Part shown: piece by piece, positions 5,111 through 5,483 of the stretch
How the letters are laid out: every line of letters begins with the position of its first letter
How positions within the stretch are numbered: position 1 is the stretch's first letter
DNA from: RGIG5612 sp045604025
Lineage (GTDB): Bacteria; Bacillota; Clostridia; Lachnospirales; Lachnospiraceae
DNA: 5,483 nt
NCBI GenBank assembly: GCA_045604025.1
Contig: JAZUNG010000101.1
Span: 1-5,483 of the forward strand
Direction: 5' to 3'
Notes under the pieces: model-generated
The model's input: only the letters and a program-made list of their open reading frames with translations
Database searches by the model: none
Told to the model about the DNA's origin: nothing
Program-made: the position numbers and the translations under genes

Positions 5111-5483
5111 TAAATTGTTGTAAATATATATGGTTTTCTCTTTCTCAGGACCAAAAACATTATTATACATATTATAGCAGAAAACAATGAACCAGCGGGT
5201 GCTGCAATTCCCATTGGAAACAGTGTATTCTGGAAATATACAGATGCCAGATACGCCCCCGGCACCCTGACCAGTACAATCGATGCCAGATTGGAAATAA
5301 ACGACAGCACAGCCAATTCGTAAGCACAGAAGAATCCGCAGAAGCAGAAATGTATACCTGCGATAAATGTATCAAATGCATATGACCTCAGATACTGACA
5401 TCCCAGTACGACCACTTCATTTACGCTGGTAAATGCTGTAATTATACCTTCTGTAAAGAGCTCGCAGATCACCAGTGCTACCA
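5110..5483 (-). CDS. MATE-family efflux transporter, C-terminal part (runs off the right edge)
   Basis: The last 123 residues of a multidrug and toxin extrusion (MATE) type cation/drug antiporter, a 12-helix inner-membrane protein usually near 450 residues. The frame is open to the window edge; the GTG at 5472 is internal, not a start. The family pattern is visible in order: a helix around CELFTEGIITAFT, then GCQYLRSYAFDTFIAGIHFC (helix 10 region), SFISNLASIVLVRVPGAYLAS, and LFPMGIAAPAGSLFSAIICI, ending in a basic RKRKPY tail. These match the C-terminal lobe of clostridial MATE proteins. The FCFCGFFCAYELA segment is richer in cysteine than I would expect. Substrate cannot be judged from this piece. 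Its TAG stop is 1 nt from the upstream pfkA ATG and 13 nt from the preferred one, so pfkA is probably translated by coupling or re-initiation. Confidence 0.88.
   Translation of the reverse strand, partial: VALVICELFTEGIITAFTSVNEVVVLGCQYLRSYAFDTFIAGIHFCFCGFFCAYELAVLSFISNLASIVLVRVPGAYLASVYFQNTLFPMGIAAPAGSLFSAIICIIMFLVLRKRKPYIFTTI

Noticed and set aside
5172..5381. 69-codon minus-strand frame within the MATE gene
   Set aside because: It is an alternative frame of a MATE coding sequence that reads cleanly with family motifs to its stop.

Overview
The window looks like ordinary chromosome from a low-to-moderate GC Firmicute. The best guess is an anaerobic Clostridia relative such as the Lachnospiraceae. 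The reasons are strong AAGGAG/GAGGTGG Shine-Dalgarno sites, sigma-A promoters with 17-bp spacers, a PheS with a Firmicutes-type cysteine-rich insert, and a PKTIDND-type phosphofructokinase beside a MATE transporter. The taxonomic placement is inference from protein style; no marker gene was compared.

Layout. (1) Positions 1-1995, minus strand: the pheS-pheT operon for phenylalanyl-tRNA synthetase. pheS is complete and pheT runs off the left edge after 320 codons. (2) Positions 1996-2155: a compact divergent promoter region with one good sigma-A promoter facing each way. (3) Positions 2156-3124, plus strand: a six-helix YihY/BrkB-family membrane protein whose promoter sits so close to the ATG that its mRNA is probably leaderless. 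(4) Positions 3123-3333, minus strand: no protein gene, but a well-supported small RNA gene of about 176 nt. It has a consensus promoter, a long closing stem, a side hairpin, a distal stem and a terminal U-run. The architecture fits 6S RNA (ssrS), the sigma-70/sigma-A holoenzyme regulator. (5) Positions 3392-5483, minus strand: an apparent operon read as MATE efflux transporter (C-terminal part only) -> pfkA (6-phosphofructokinase) -> yfbR-like HD-domain 5'-deoxynucleotidase, with junctions of 0-16 bases.

How the parts relate. PheS and PheT form the alpha2beta2 tRNA charging enzyme. The right-hand operon mixes transport, glycolysis and nucleotide-pool clean-up, and the genes share no obvious pathway beyond housekeeping. 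The RNA gene lies between the yihY 3' end (convergent) and the yfbR 3' end (same strand). Its U-run overlaps the yihY stop codon.

I found no CRISPR array, insertion sequence, phage gene, tRNA, rRNA or defence cassette. The most valuable item is the small RNA, which gene callers that look only for ORFs would leave as blank intergenic sequence. I do not see a new multi-gene system here.
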